From assembly GCF_000007705.1 (NCBI RefSeq), contig NC_005085.1, positions 3,109,752 through 3,173,751 on the forward strand: a stretch of DNA of 64,000 bases. Reading direction: 5' to 3'. Of this stretch, positions 45,421 through 54,785 are shown in pieces; within the stretch, counting starts at the first letter, position 1; each line of letters begins with the position of its first letter. The notes under the pieces are model-generated. The model was given only the letters and a program-made list of their open reading frames with translations. It searched no databases and was not told the DNA's origin. The stretch is from Chromobacterium violaceum ATCC 12472. Lineage in GTDB: Bacteria > Pseudomonadota > Gammaproteobacteria > Burkholderiales > Chromobacteriaceae. Both the position numbers and the translations under genes were made by a program.

Positions 45421-47208
45421 TCAGGACAAGGCGTTCAGGATTGTGCTGAACGTGCTCTGCGCAATCTGTATCACCTTGCTGCATGCTTGGTATGACTGCT
45501 GGTACTTGATCAGATTCGCGGCTTCTTGGTCCAGGTTCACGCCGGAGGCATTGGAATTGTTTTTCTGCGCTTCCTGCAGCGTCGTCTGCGCGGTCTGATT
45601 CTGCAGATTCACCGTATTGGTGGCATTGCCCACCGATGCCACCATCGTCGAGTAAAAGCCCTGGTAGGACTGCCCGTTCACCAGATTGATATTCTGCTGC
45701 GCGGTCATCTGGCGCAGATTGTTGCTGTCGCCGGAATTCTTGGTGCTGGTTGCGGGGCCCACGGTAAAAGTCTGGTTCGTCGCAGGCACCCCGGACAATT
45801 GAAAGCCGATGCCGACATCCACCGGCGGCACCGCCGTGGTCTGCAATTTGTAACTGTTCGGCAGAGTCGGATCGACGACCACATTGTACGGTCCGCCGCC
45901 ATTGGTGCCGGTGATGGTGGCCGTCATGGTGATCGGCGAGGTCGCCGACGCCGTGACGGTCATGCCGGTCAGCTGATACGACGGGTGCTGGGTGACGGAA
46001 TCCAGCACCGGTGGAGTCTTGTTGATATCGGTCTGGTACGTGCCCGGCAGATTGGACCACACGCCGCTCATCGTCACGCCGCTGCCGCCCGCGCCGCCGG
46101 TCGGCGCCAGATTGGACGCGCAAGCGAGCTGCGAAGGATCGGACATCACCACCCCGAACTGGCCCGCCGCATACTGGGGGTTGTTGACGTACTTCGACAA
46201 GTCCTGGAAGATCGCCGCGCCAGGGGTGTTGCCGTTCAGGTCCATGCCCAGCGAGTTCTGATAGTTCATCGCCGCGGACAAATTGATCGCCAGGGTGCCC
46301 AGCTGTTTTTGCGTCTGCACCAGCGGACCGTCGCGGAAATTCAGCAGCCCCGACAGCTGCCCGCCGTTCATGATGTTGTTCGGCAACATGGTCAGCGAGT
46401 TGTTCGGCCCGGCCAGCCCTATCAGGTAGTTGGCCGGGTTGTTGGGGTCCTGCTGAGTCTGCAGCGAAAAGGTCGTCGTGCCGACGACCAAGGGCTGGCC
46501 GCTGCCGATGCTGACATTGTACGAACCGTCGCTGTTCTTGTTGATGGTGGCGCCGACCAGCTGGTTCAGCTGCGTCACCGCCTGGTCGCGCTGATCCAGC
46601 AGCGTATTCGGCTGGGCGCCGTTGGGATTGCCCCCGGTGGCGGCGCCGATCTGCTGGTTAAGGTTGGCGATCTGCTGCGCCAGCGCATTGATGCTCTGCA
46701 CGGAGCTGCTGATCTGGTTGTTCACCCCCTGCTGAATCTGCTGCAGCTGCGAATTCATCGAGGTCATGGAGGTGGCCAGCGCCTGGGCCATGCCCAGCAC
46801 CGCCTGGCGGCTGGCGGTGGAGTTAGGCTGCTGGGTCAGAGTCTGCATCGCGCCGAAGAACGACTGGATCGCCGGGCTCACGCTTTGCGTGCTGTTCTGG
46901 ATCATGTTGGCAACCTGCTGCAGCTGCTGTGACTGGGTCGTGTAGTAGCTGCTGTTAGTTTGCGCGGTCTGCATCTGGGTGACCAGGTACTGGTTGTAGG
47001 TGCGCATCACGCTGGTCGCGTCCACGCCCTGCCCCAGGTAGCCGAAGCCCGCGTTCACGGGCGTACGCCCGGCCTGCGTCATGTACTGGGCGTTGTAGCC
47101 GGGGGTATTGACGTTGGATATGTTGTTGCTGGTCACCGACAAGGCGTTTTGCGCGACATTCAGTCCGCTCAGGCCGATGCCAAAGACGTCCGCTCCGATG
47201 ATAGCCAT
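45421..47208 (-). CDS. flgK: flagellar hook-associated protein FlgK
   Basis: HAP1, first hook-filament junction protein. 595 residues; the N-terminus has the rod/hook-type segment GLSGLNVAQNALSVTSNNISNVNTPGYN and the C-terminus the matching helical part (VNLDQEAANLIKYQQSYQACSKVIQIAQ). The variable middle is rich in Asn, Thr and Gly. It lies between flgJ and flgL. Confidence 0.96.
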   Translation of the reverse strand: MAIIGADVFGIGLSGLNVAQNALSVTSNNISNVNTPGYNAQYMTQAGRTPVNAGFGYLGQGVDATSVMRTYNQYLVTQMQTAQTNSSYYTTQSQQLQQVANMIQNSTQSVSPAIQSFFGAMQTLTQQPNSTASRQAVLGMAQALATSMTSMNSQLQQIQQGVNNQISSSVQSINALAQQIANLNQQIGAATGGNPNGAQPNTLLDQRDQAVTQLNQLVGATINKNSDGSYNVSIGSGQPLVVGTTTFSLQTQQDPNNPANYLIGLAGPNNSLTMLPNNIMNGGQLSGLLNFRDGPLVQTQKQLGTLAINLSAAMNYQNSLGMDLNGNTPGAAIFQDLSKYVNNPQYAAGQFGVVMSDPSQLACASNLAPTGGAGGSGVTMSGVWSNLPGTYQTDINKTPPVLDSVTQHPSYQLTGMTVTASATSPITMTATITGTNGGGPYNVVVDPTLPNSYKLQTTAVPPVDVGIGFQLSGVPATNQTFTVGPATSTKNSGDSNNLRQMTAQQNINLVNGQSYQGFYSTMVASVGNATNTVNLQNQTAQTTLQEAQKNNSNASGVNLDQEAANLIKYQQSYQACSKVIQIAQSTFSTILNALS

Positions 47209-47253
47209 GATTACCTCTCTAAGCCTTTATCGACCGTTTTCGCCAAAGCTTGA

Positions 47254-48204
47254 TCAAGTCCTGGCCACTTGTTGCGCCAGGCTCGCCGCCACGTCGACCA
47301 GTTTGCGCGCGTAGCGCGGGTCGGTGGCGTAGCCGCCGCTTTGCAGGCCCTGGGCGAAGCCGTACACGTTTTGCCCTTGATTCAGAACGTTCTTGTAACG
47401 CGAGGAGGATTTGAGCACTTTCGCGTAATCGGTAAAGGCCTCTGCGTATGAACCATAGGAACGGAAGGTCTCTTGCCGCTTTTGCGCCACGCCGCCCACA
47501 TACTCGGTGGTCATGATCGTGGTCGTCTTGCCCTGCCAGTCGCCGCCGGCCTTGATGCCGAACAGGTTATGGCTGTCGGTTCCGTCGGCGTTGCGTATGG
47601 TCCGCTTGCCCCAGCCGCTTTCCAGCGCGGCATGGGCGACCACGCACTCGGGCGCGACGCCCAGCTGCTGGGCGGCGTCCCGCGCATGCGACAGCATGCC
47701 GCCGACGAACGATTTATTGCCGCCTCCCACGGTCTGGGACGGAGAGCTGCCGCCCGCCTCAGAAACGCCGGAAGCATTGCGATATGCCTGGGCCGCGCGC
47801 TCGCCGATCGGGCGGGCCGCCAGGGCCGGGCCGTGGGACAACAGTGCCGCGCCGTCCTTCCCGGCATCAGGCTCGAAGCCCGACTGCTTGGCGATCTGCC
47901 GGTAGATCATGTCGCCCAGGCCGATGCCGCCGCGCGAGCACAAGGCCTGGACCATCTGCTGGTCGGACAGGCCCTGGAAAGTGTCCATGCTGTTGGATGC
48001 CTCGCTCTCGTCGAACTTGGTCGCGCGCATGGTCTTCAGCATGGTGTTCATCAACAGCGCTTCGAACTGCGAAGCCGCTTCCTTGGCGGCGGCCTTGGGA
48101 TCGCCGCTGGCCTTCGCCTTGAGCTTTTGCAAGCCGGTCGGATCGGCGGCCAGCTGGCGGCTCAGCATGTCGTTGGGTAACAGGCCCTGGAATTTCGCGG
48201 TCAT
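47254..48204 (-). CDS. flgJ: flagellar rod assembly protein / peptidoglycan hydrolase FlgJ
   Basis: 316-residue bifunctional FlgJ: an N-terminal rod-cap domain (AAKEAASQFEALLMNTMLKTMR ... SMDTFQGLSDQQ), a short linker, and a C-terminal glucosaminidase-type hydrolase with catalytic Glu in AHAALESGWGKR and NLFGIKAGGDW. It opens the cell wall for the rod. ATG at 48204 has AGGAG 7 nt upstream and is preferred over the ten-residue longer form. Confidence 0.95.
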   Translation of the reverse strand: MTAKFQGLLPNDMLSRQLAADPTGLQKLKAKASGDPKAAAKEAASQFEALLMNTMLKTMRATKFDESEASNSMDTFQGLSDQQMVQALCSRGGIGLGDMIYRQIAKQSGFEPDAGKDGAALLSHGPALAARPIGERAAQAYRNASGVSEAGGSSPSQTVGGGNKSFVGGMLSHARDAAQQLGVAPECVVAHAALESGWGKRTIRNADGTDSHNLFGIKAGGDWQGKTTTIMTTEYVGGVAQKRQETFRSYGSYAEAFTDYAKVLKSSSRYKNVLNQGQNVYGFAQGLQSGGYATDPRYARKLVDVAASLAQQVART

Positions 48205-48247
48205 TTCTTCGCTCCTCGGCCCCAAACCCAGCAATAATCATGCCAGG

Positions 48248-49345
48248 TCAGATGATCTGCAGATCGGCCTTCAAGGAGCCTGCGGACTTCATCGCCTGCA
48301 GGATGGAAATCAGATCCTGCGGCGTCGCGCCCAGCGCATTCAGCGCATTCACCACCTGGGACAGGTTTGCGCCCCCCTTCAAACCCACCACTTTGCCGCT
48401 GGTGCTGTTGATGGTGATGTCGGCCTGATTGGTGACCACGGTTTTGCCGCCGGACAAGGGATTCGGCTGGCTGACCTGCGGCGTGTTGTTGACGGTCACG
48501 GACAGGTTGCCATGGGACACCGCGCACGACCCGAGCGTCACCGCCTGGTTCATCACGATGGAGCCGGTGCGGGCATTGATGATCACCAGCGGGGAAAGAT
48601 CTGCCGGATCGACGGCAATATTTTCCATCCTGGACAGGAATTGCACGCGCTGATTGCTGTCGAACGGCGCCCTCACCTCGATCAGCCGGCCGTCGACCGC
48701 GCGGGCGGTGTCGCCGCCGAACACCTTGTTGATCGCCTGTACCGCGCGGTTGGCGGTGGTGAAATCCGATTCCTGCAGTTCCAGGTGGATGAATTCGCCG
48801 TCGCCCAGCGCGGTCTGCACCTCGCGCTCCACCGTCGCGCCGGACGGAATGCGCCCCACGCTCAACTGATTGATCTGGGTGGAGCTGCCGCCGGCCGAAG
48901 CGCCGGCGCCGCCCACCACCACATTGCCCTGGGCCATCGCATAGATCTGCCCGTCCGCGCCTTTCAGCGGCGACAGCAGCAGCGTGCCGCCGCGCAGACT
49001 CTTGGCGTCGCCTATCGACGACGCGGTCACGTCCAGCATCTGGCCGCGCTTGGAGAACGGCGGCAGCGTCGCGGTCAGCGTCACCGCCGCCACGTTCTTC
49101 GGATCGATCTTGGTGCCGGGCGGCACTTGCACGCCGAGCTGGTTCAGCATATTGATCATCGCCTGCCCGGTGAACGGCGACGAGGTCACCTTGTCTCCGC
49201 TGCCGTCCAGCCCCACCACCAGGCCGTAGCCGATCAGCTGGTTGGGGCGCACCCCGCCGATATTGGCGATATCCTTCAAACGCTGGGCGGACATCGCCGG
49301 CAGCGCGGCCAGCAGCAGGCTGGCCATCACGATCCATTTTTTCAT
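48248..49345 (-). CDS. flgI: flagellar P-ring protein FlgI
   Basis: Periplasmic bushing of the rod. 365 residues with a signal peptide (MKKWIVMASLLLAALPAMSA) followed by QRLKDIANIGGVRPNQLIGYGLVVGL, the conserved FlgI start. It ends with the usual LNALGATPQDLISILQAMKSAGSL segment. The longer open frame upstream lacks family similarity. Confidence 0.96.
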   Translation of the reverse strand: MKKWIVMASLLLAALPAMSAQRLKDIANIGGVRPNQLIGYGLVVGLDGSGDKVTSSPFTGQAMINMLNQLGVQVPPGTKIDPKNVAAVTLTATLPPFSKRGQMLDVTASSIGDAKSLRGGTLLLSPLKGADGQIYAMAQGNVVVGGAGASAGGSSTQINQLSVGRIPSGATVEREVQTALGDGEFIHLELQESDFTTANRAVQAINKVFGGDTARAVDGRLIEVRAPFDSNQRVQFLSRMENIAVDPADLSPLVIINARTGSIVMNQAVTLGSCAVSHGNLSVTVNNTPQVSQPNPLSGGKTVVTNQADITINSTSGKVVGLKGGANLSQVVNALNALGATPQDLISILQAMKSAGSLKADLQII

Positions 49346-49367
49346 CAAACGACTCCCGCCGCCGCCG

Positions 49368-50051
49368 TCAGATCGGCAGCAGCGACATGAAGATCTTGGA
49401 CAACCAGCCAGGCTCGTTGTACAGACGGTTGTTGCCCTTGGTCTGCTGCTCGATGCGCGCATCGGCCACCTTCAGCGACGACACGGTCCGATCCGGCGTC
49501 ACGTCGCGGGGATTGACCACGCCGGAGAGGCGGATCGACTCGGTGTCGCTGTTGATGCGCACCATTTTCTCGCCGCTGACCACCAGATTGCCGTTGGCCA
49601 GCACATCGGTCACCGTCACGGTGATGGAGCTGACGAAAGTGGTGGCGACCTGGTTATTGCCCTTGCCGGTGTTATTGGCGGAGCCGGAGCTGTTGAAGCT
49701 GGTGCCGCCGAGGCCGCTGGCCAGCCCGCTGGGTAGGAAGGGGATCTTCACGCCCGCGGTGATGTTGGAGCTCAGGCCGGAGGTGCGGGTATCGGTCACC
49801 TGCTCGGACTGCGAAGTGGAGGAATTCTCCTGGATGGTGATCTGCAGCGTATCCCCCACCTGGATGGGCATCGCATCCTGGAACATCGGTCGGTAGCTCG
49901 CCGCCTGGAAGATGGCGCCATTGGCCGGCAGCCCCACCGGCCGCGGCTGGGGCTTCGCCGTGGTCGGCCCCTGCACCAGCGGCGGCTCCTGCACCGCGCA
50001 AGCCGCCAGCAGGAGCGCCGACACCATCGTGATCGCCAGTTTGCTTTTCAT
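49368..50051 (-). CDS. flgH: flagellar L-ring lipoprotein FlgH
   Basis: Outer-membrane ring subunit, 227 residues. Lipoprotein signal with lipobox LLLAAC, then PMFQDAMPIQVGDTLQITIQENSSTS and GEKMVRINSDTESIRLSGVVNPRDV, typical of FlgH. ATG at 50051 lies 7 nt from GGAG; an in-frame ATG two codons upstream is too close to that site. Confidence 0.95.
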   Translation of the reverse strand: MKSKLAITMVSALLLAACAVQEPPLVQGPTTAKPQPRPVGLPANGAIFQAASYRPMFQDAMPIQVGDTLQITIQENSSTSQSEQVTDTRTSGLSSNITAGVKIPFLPSGLASGLGGTSFNSSGSANNTGKGNNQVATTFVSSITVTVTDVLANGNLVVSGEKMVRINSDTESIRLSGVVNPRDVTPDRTVSSLKVADARIEQQTKGNNRLYNEPGWLSKIFMSLLPI

Positions 50052-50093
50052 TGCCATGCTCCCGTCAAGGCGGCTCCGCACCGCCTCGCGATA

Positions 50094-50876
50094 TTACAAA
50101 TTGCTCAGCTTCTGCAGCATCTGGTCCGCGGTGGTCACGGCGCGGGAGTTCATTTCAAACGAACGCTGCGCGGTGATCATGTTCACCAGCTCCTCGGTCA
50201 CATTGACGTTGGACGACTCCAGAAAACCGGATTTAATCGCGCCGCGATCATCGGTTTGAGGATTGCCATCCTGCGGATCGCCCGAGGCCGCGGTTTGTAG
50301 GTAGAGGTTGTTGCCTATGCTCTGCAAGCCCTGCGGGTTGATGAAGGTCGTCAGCAGAATGGTGCCCGCGGTCTGCGGCGCCGCGCTGCCCGCCAGGGTG
50401 TATTGGACGACGCCGGCGGACGAAACCGTGATCTGCTGGGCAGTGGCCGGAATATTGATGTTCGGGTTCAACGGCAGGCCATCCGGATTCACGACATTGC
50501 CGTTGGCGTCGCGCTGGAACTGGCCGTTGCGGCTGTAAGCGGTGGTGCCATCCGGCTGCAGCAGCCTGAAGAAACCGTCGCCCTGGATCTGCAGGTCCAG
50601 CGGCTGCCCAGTCTGCTGCGGGGGCCCCTGGGTGAAGATGCGAGAGGACGCCACCGCGGCCGCGCCGGTACCGACCTGCAGGCCGGTGGGATTGGCGTTG
50701 CCGTTCGCCAGCTGCCCGCCAGGCTGCCTCAGCGTCTGGTAGTAGAGGTCTTCGAATATGCCGCGGCTTTTCTTGAAACCCACGGTGTTGACGTTCGCCA
50801 GGTTGTTGGAAACCACGTCCAGCTGGAACTGGCTGGTATCCATGCCGGTCTTGGCGATATACAGTGCGCGCATCAT
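50094..50876 (-). CDS. flgG: flagellar distal rod protein FlgG
   Basis: 260 residues, the standard length. It has MMRALYIAKTGMDTSQFQLDVVSNNLANVNTVGFK at the start and ESSNVNVTEELVNMITAQRSFEMNSRAV at the end. Builds the distal rod that passes through the P and L rings. Confidence 0.96.
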   Translation of the reverse strand: MMRALYIAKTGMDTSQFQLDVVSNNLANVNTVGFKKSRGIFEDLYYQTLRQPGGQLANGNANPTGLQVGTGAAAVASSRIFTQGPPQQTGQPLDLQIQGDGFFRLLQPDGTTAYSRNGQFQRDANGNVVNPDGLPLNPNINIPATAQQITVSSAGVVQYTLAGSAAPQTAGTILLTTFINPQGLQSIGNNLYLQTAASGDPQDGNPQTDDRGAIKSGFLESSNVNVTEELVNMITAQRSFEMNSRAVTTADQMLQKLSNL

Positions 50877-50909
50877 GGCGTATTACCCTGCTTTCTTTCC
50901 GCTATGCCG

Positions 50910-51650
50910 TCAGCTCATGGACAGCAACTGCGCAGCCTGCTGATCGTTTTGCTGCGAGGTCTGCATCATCTTGATATTCAATTCGTACTGTCGGCCGTGC
51001 GAGATCATCTGGACCAGCGCCTCCACCGAGTTGACATTGGACGATTCCAGCGTTTCCGGCACCAGCTTCACATCGGCGCTGGCCGGCAGCGTGCCGCCGC
51101 CGTTGACGTGGAACAGTTTGTCCTCGCCCTTGTATACATCCTTGGGACCGGGATTGACCATCTTGATCTGGCCCACCAGCTGCGGCGCGCGGTTGGCGCC
51201 GGACTGCGGCACCGCCATCACGGAGCCGTCGCTGCCCAGCTGCACCTGGCTTCCCGCCGGCACCGTGATCGGGCCGCCGTCGCCCATGATCAGCAATCCG
51301 GAATGCGTGCGCATCAGGCCAGTGGCATCCAGCACATAGCCGCCGTCGCGGGTGTAGGCCTCCTGGCCGTCCGCCCCCTGCACCGCGAAGAAGCCCGGCG
51401 TGCCCAGCGCGAAATCGCTCGGATTGCCGGTATGCTGCAAGCTGCCCTGGCTGGCATCGAAACCGATGGTGTTGTCCACCACGTAAGTGCGGGTCGGGGC
51501 GCCGTCGCCCACCACCGGCAAGGCCCGGTAGGCCGCCAGATCCGCCTTGAAGGCGTTGGTGTTGACGTTGGCCAAATTGTTGGCGGTGGTCGCTTGCTGC
51601 CAAGCTTCATGCTTGGCGCCGGTCATCGCCAAAAACAGCACGCGGTCCAT
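50910..51650 (-). CDS. flgF: flagellar proximal rod protein FlgF
   Basis: 246 residues. It starts MDRVLFLAMTGAKHEAWQQATTANNLANVNT and ends with LESSNVNSVEALVQMISHGRQYELNIKMMQT, as in FlgF. It lies between flgE and flgG. Confidence 0.96.
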   Translation of the reverse strand: MDRVLFLAMTGAKHEAWQQATTANNLANVNTNAFKADLAAYRALPVVGDGAPTRTYVVDNTIGFDASQGSLQHTGNPSDFALGTPGFFAVQGADGQEAYTRDGGYVLDATGLMRTHSGLLIMGDGGPITVPAGSQVQLGSDGSVMAVPQSGANRAPQLVGQIKMVNPGPKDVYKGEDKLFHVNGGGTLPASADVKLVPETLESSNVNSVEALVQMISHGRQYELNIKMMQTSQQNDQQAAQLLSMS

Positions 51651-51668
51651 TATTCAGCTCAGCCCTGT

Positions 51669-52919
51669 TTAGATGTTCAACAACGTCTGGATCAACGTGT
51701 CCTGGGTCTTGATCGTCTGCGCGTTGGCCTGGTAGTAGCGCTGGGCAGTGATCATGTTCACCAGCTCATTGGTGAGGTTGACGTTGGAGTCCTCCACCGA
51801 GCCGGCCGTCAAGGTCCCGGCATTGCCCGTTCCCGGCTGGTTGACGGTGGCGGGGCCCGAATTGCCGCTCTGCTGCCATTGGTTGCCGCCCAGGTTCAAC
51901 AGGCCTTGCGGGTTGACGAAGGTGGCCAGCGCCACCTGCCCCAGGGTCTTGGTCTGGCTATTGGAGAAGGTCGCCTGCACCACGCCGTTGCTGGCGATGC
52001 TGACGCCGGTCAGCAAGCCGGGCGCGGAGCCGTTCTGGGTAATGGTGCCGGTGCCGTAGTTTTGCGCGATCTGGTTCGACCCGGTCAGGTTGATGGCGAC
52101 GGTCTGCGGCGTGGAAGAACCGTTGGTGGTGTTGAAGGTCAGGTTCACGTTGGCCGGCGTGGTGTTCGCCAAGCTGCCGTTGTTGTTGAACTTCACCGAG
52201 AAATTGGTATTGCCGCTGCCGCCGCCGGGGATCGTCGCGGGCGCGCCGTCCACGTAAGGCGTGACCGTCCAGGTATTGCCGGTGGCGCTGGTGGAGGCCA
52301 GCGAATAATAGAGCGTCACCTGGTGGGAATTGCCGAGGCTGTCGTACACCACCGTAGGACTAGGCCAATTATACGTGGTCGGATCGGTGGGATTCACCGG
52401 CGAGTTGACCGGCACCGTGGCATTGGAGTTCAGTTGCACCGGCCACGAGATTTGCGAAGTGGCCTGCGGGGAAATGGTGGTGTTGGTGATCTGGAGATTC
52501 TGCAGCGGGCCGACCTGCGGCTGGCCGGAAGTGTTGACCCCGTACCCTTGCAGGTAGGCGCCGTAGCTGTTCACCAGATAACCCTGGCTGTTCACCTGGA
52601 ACTGCCCGTCCCGGGAATAGGTCTGGGTGCCGTTGGGCTGGTTCATGATGAAGAAGCCATTGTTGTTGATGGCAAGGTCCAGGCTACGTCCGGTGTTTTC
52701 GGTATTGCCCGCCGACATGTTGGCGGTCACCGCAAGGACGCTGACGCCATTGCCCGGCGAGTTCGCCGCGGTGCCGAAAATGCTTTGCGCGTACAGATCG
52801 CCGAACTCTGTGCGCGAGCTCTTGAAACCCACCGTATTGGCGTTGGCGACGTTGTTGCCGATCGAATCCAGCTGGACCGACGCCGCGTTGATTCCGCTGA
52901 GGCCTTGTTGAAAACCCAT
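51669..52919 (-). CDS. flgE: flagellar hook protein FlgE
   Basis: 416 residues. N-terminus MGFQQGLSGINAASVQLDSIGNNVANANTVGFK, central Thr/Asn-rich hook domains, C-terminus EDSNVNLTNELVNMITAQRYYQANAQTIKTQD. Polymerises under the FlgD cap to form the hook. Confidence 0.96.
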   Translation of the reverse strand: MGFQQGLSGINAASVQLDSIGNNVANANTVGFKSSRTEFGDLYAQSIFGTAANSPGNGVSVLAVTANMSAGNTENTGRSLDLAINNNGFFIMNQPNGTQTYSRDGQFQVNSQGYLVNSYGAYLQGYGVNTSGQPQVGPLQNLQITNTTISPQATSQISWPVQLNSNATVPVNSPVNPTDPTTYNWPSPTVVYDSLGNSHQVTLYYSLASTSATGNTWTVTPYVDGAPATIPGGGSGNTNFSVKFNNNGSLANTTPANVNLTFNTTNGSSTPQTVAINLTGSNQIAQNYGTGTITQNGSAPGLLTGVSIASNGVVQATFSNSQTKTLGQVALATFVNPQGLLNLGGNQWQQSGNSGPATVNQPGTGNAGTLTAGSVEDSNVNLTNELVNMITAQRYYQANAQTIKTQDTLIQTLLNI

Positions 52920-52957
52920 TTTACCGCTCCTTCATTCAACCTTGCGTCAAGCGACGA

Positions 52958-53683
52958 TCAAGACATCTGCGCCACGGCCGACAGCGGCACGGACTGATTG
53001 CCCGGCAACACCAACATCGGCGAGCCGTTGAGCCAGGACACCGCCTGGACCTTCTGGTTGTTGTACGCGGTCGCGGTCGTGTTGCCGCCCGCGCTGGCCT
53101 GCGTCACCTTGACCTGGAAAGTGTAATTCCCGGCGGGCAAGGCATGGCCCTTCCCATCCGTCCCGTCCCAGTTGAAGGTATTCAGGCCCTTGCTGGGATT
53201 GGCGACGGTTACGGTATCGACGACATTGCCGTTCTTGTCCAGCACGCTGACCTGATAGGACGAGGCCGGGCCGCTGAGCATGACGCCGCCCTGGGTCGTC
53301 TGCCCCGCGGCCGGCGACGCCAGCGTGTTGCCGGCGACCAGCACGTTGTTGCCTATCATGCCGGTCGCCATCATCGATTGCGACGCGTTCTGGGAAGCGA
53401 CCAGTTGCTGCATGGTCAGATTCAGCGACTGCAGGCCCGAAACCTGGCTGATCTGCGCCATCTGGCTGGTCAGCTGGCTGTTGTCCATCGGATTGAGCGG
53501 ATCCTGCGCATTCAACTGCGCCGTCAGCAGCGTCAGAAAATTGTTCTGCAGGCTCTGCGCGCTGGTGGCGCTGCCTGTATTGCCGGACGCGCCGCCATTC
53601 GCCGCCTGCATGCTGGAGGCGCCCGGCGCCAGCTGATTGTTCAGCGAGTTGAAATTGAAAGTGGTTCCAGCTGCAGAGGCCAT
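52958..53683 (-). CDS. flgD: flagellar hook assembly cap protein FlgD
   Basis: 241 residues. The conserved N-terminal segment NNFLTLLTAQLNAQDPLNPMDNSQLTSQMAQISQVSGLQ is present; the C-terminal half has the FlgD Ig-like and tudor-like pattern (VVDTVTVANPSKGLNTFNWDGTDGKGHALPAGNYTF). Confidence 0.95.
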   Translation of the reverse strand: MASAAGTTFNFNSLNNQLAPGASSMQAANGGASGNTGSATSAQSLQNNFLTLLTAQLNAQDPLNPMDNSQLTSQMAQISQVSGLQSLNLTMQQLVASQNASQSMMATGMIGNNVLVAGNTLASPAAGQTTQGGVMLSGPASSYQVSVLDKNGNVVDTVTVANPSKGLNTFNWDGTDGKGHALPAGNYTFQVKVTQASAGGNTTATAYNNQKVQAVSWLNGSPMLVLPGNQSVPLSAVAQMS

Positions 53684-53700
53684 GACTGTCGCTCCTTAAA

Positions 53701-54111
53701 TTACTGGCCCAGCTGCAGGGTTTTCTGCAGCAGACTCTTGGCGGTGTTCATCATCTCAACGTTGTTCTGGTAGGCGCGAGAAGCGGCGATCATGTCGGCC
53801 ATCTCCTCCACCACGTTGACATTGGGCATGGTCACGTAGCCGCGCTCGTCAGCCAGCGGATTACCCGGTTCGTACTTCAGCCGCGGCGGCGATTGATCCT
53901 CTACCACCGAAGTGACGCGCACGCCGGCCACCTGGGGCTGGGCGGCATCCACCGGCACCGCGGTGAACACCACGTGGCGACCCTTGTACGGCTGCCCGGT
54001 GGAGCTGGTGGCGCTTTCGGCGTTGGCCAGGTTGCTGGCCACCACGTTGAGCCGCATCGACTGCGCGGAAAGCGCGGAACCCGAAATATTGAAGAGATTG
54101 GACAAGGACAT
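53701..54111 (-). CDS. flgC: flagellar proximal rod protein FlgC
   Basis: 136 residues, usual length. MSLSNLFNISGSALSAQSMRLNVVASNLANAES at the start and MPNVNVVEEMADMIAASRAYQNNVEMMNTAK at the end. Separated from flgB by 4 bp, implying coupled translation. Confidence 0.96.
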   Translation of the reverse strand: MSLSNLFNISGSALSAQSMRLNVVASNLANAESATSSTGQPYKGRHVVFTAVPVDAAQPQVAGVRVTSVVEDQSPPRLKYEPGNPLADERGYVTMPNVNVVEEMADMIAASRAYQNNVEMMNTAKSLLQKTLQLGQ

Positions 54112-54115
54112 TCAA

Positions 54116-54529
54116 TCAGCCTCCGTTGCCGCTGCCCTGGATCGCCGAGTTCAGCCCGCTGATCTTCTTGTTCAGAAACGCCAGCGTGGACTGATACTGC
54201 AAAGCGTTGTCGGCGAAAGCGCCGCGCTCGATATCCATGTCGACCGTGTTGCCGTCCAGGCTGGGCTGCACCGCGCTGCGGTATTGCAGCTGCACGCCGG
54301 CGGCGCCGCCAGTCTGGTTTGCGATATGGCGCGCGTCGGTCAGCGCCAGTCCCAGCTGCCCCTGCTTGTCCACCTGCGCCTGAAGCGCCGACTTGAAATC
54401 GAAATCCACCGCCTTGTAATACGGCGTTTCGGCGTTCGCCACATTGCTGCCTATCACTTCGGCACGATACGCCTGCAAGTTCAGCGCGCGCTGCTGAAAG
54501 TCGAAATAGTGGGCAATCTTGTCTAGCAT
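54116..54529 (-). CDS. flgB: flagellar proximal rod protein FlgB
   Basis: 137 residues. MLDKIAHYFDFQQRALNLQAYRAEVIGSNVANAETPYYKAVDFDF is typical FlgB. The ATG at 54529 has AGGAG 8 nt upstream, and the longer open frame runs over the sigma-54 promoter, so it is rejected. First gene of flgBCDEFGHIJKL; gaps between the genes are 4-45 bp with no internal terminator seen. Confidence 0.95.
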   Translation of the reverse strand: MLDKIAHYFDFQQRALNLQAYRAEVIGSNVANAETPYYKAVDFDFKSALQAQVDKQGQLGLALTDARHIANQTGGAAGVQLQYRSAVQPSLDGNTVDMDIERGAFADNALQYQSTLAFLNKKISGLNSAIQGSGNGG

Positions 54530-54559
54530 TGGGCAATCTCCTCGCTGGCCTACGCTAAA

Positions 54560-54574
54560 GCACGAAGTGTGCCA
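54560..54574 (-). promoter_or_regulatory. sigma-54 promoter of the flgB-L operon
   Basis: The minus strand reads TGGCACACTTCGTGC: GG and GC are in exact -24/-12 spacing and it differs from TGGCAC-N5-TTGC at one base. Transcription would start about 30 bp before flgB. RpoN control of class II flagellar genes is known in polar flagellates. Confidence 0.8.
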
Positions 54575-54785
54575 GCACCCGAAAGGCCCGAAAAGCCAAG
54601 TTTTCACGCCGATTCGGCGCCAAGCGGCAAGTTTGCCGGACGGCCGAAAGGATGGCAGCGGCAAAACTTGCCGCCCGCGCGGCGGCGCCACTCAAATCAG
54701 GCCATCTGCGGATTTTGCTTGCCGGTCCATCCAAATCGTGCCAAACCGACAATAATGCAAATAAGTAGAATGTCGGAGCGGAGCA

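Noticed and set aside
50403-52997. 864-codon plus-strand frame
   Set aside because: Antisense to flgG, flgF and flgE; composition is that of a shadow frame.
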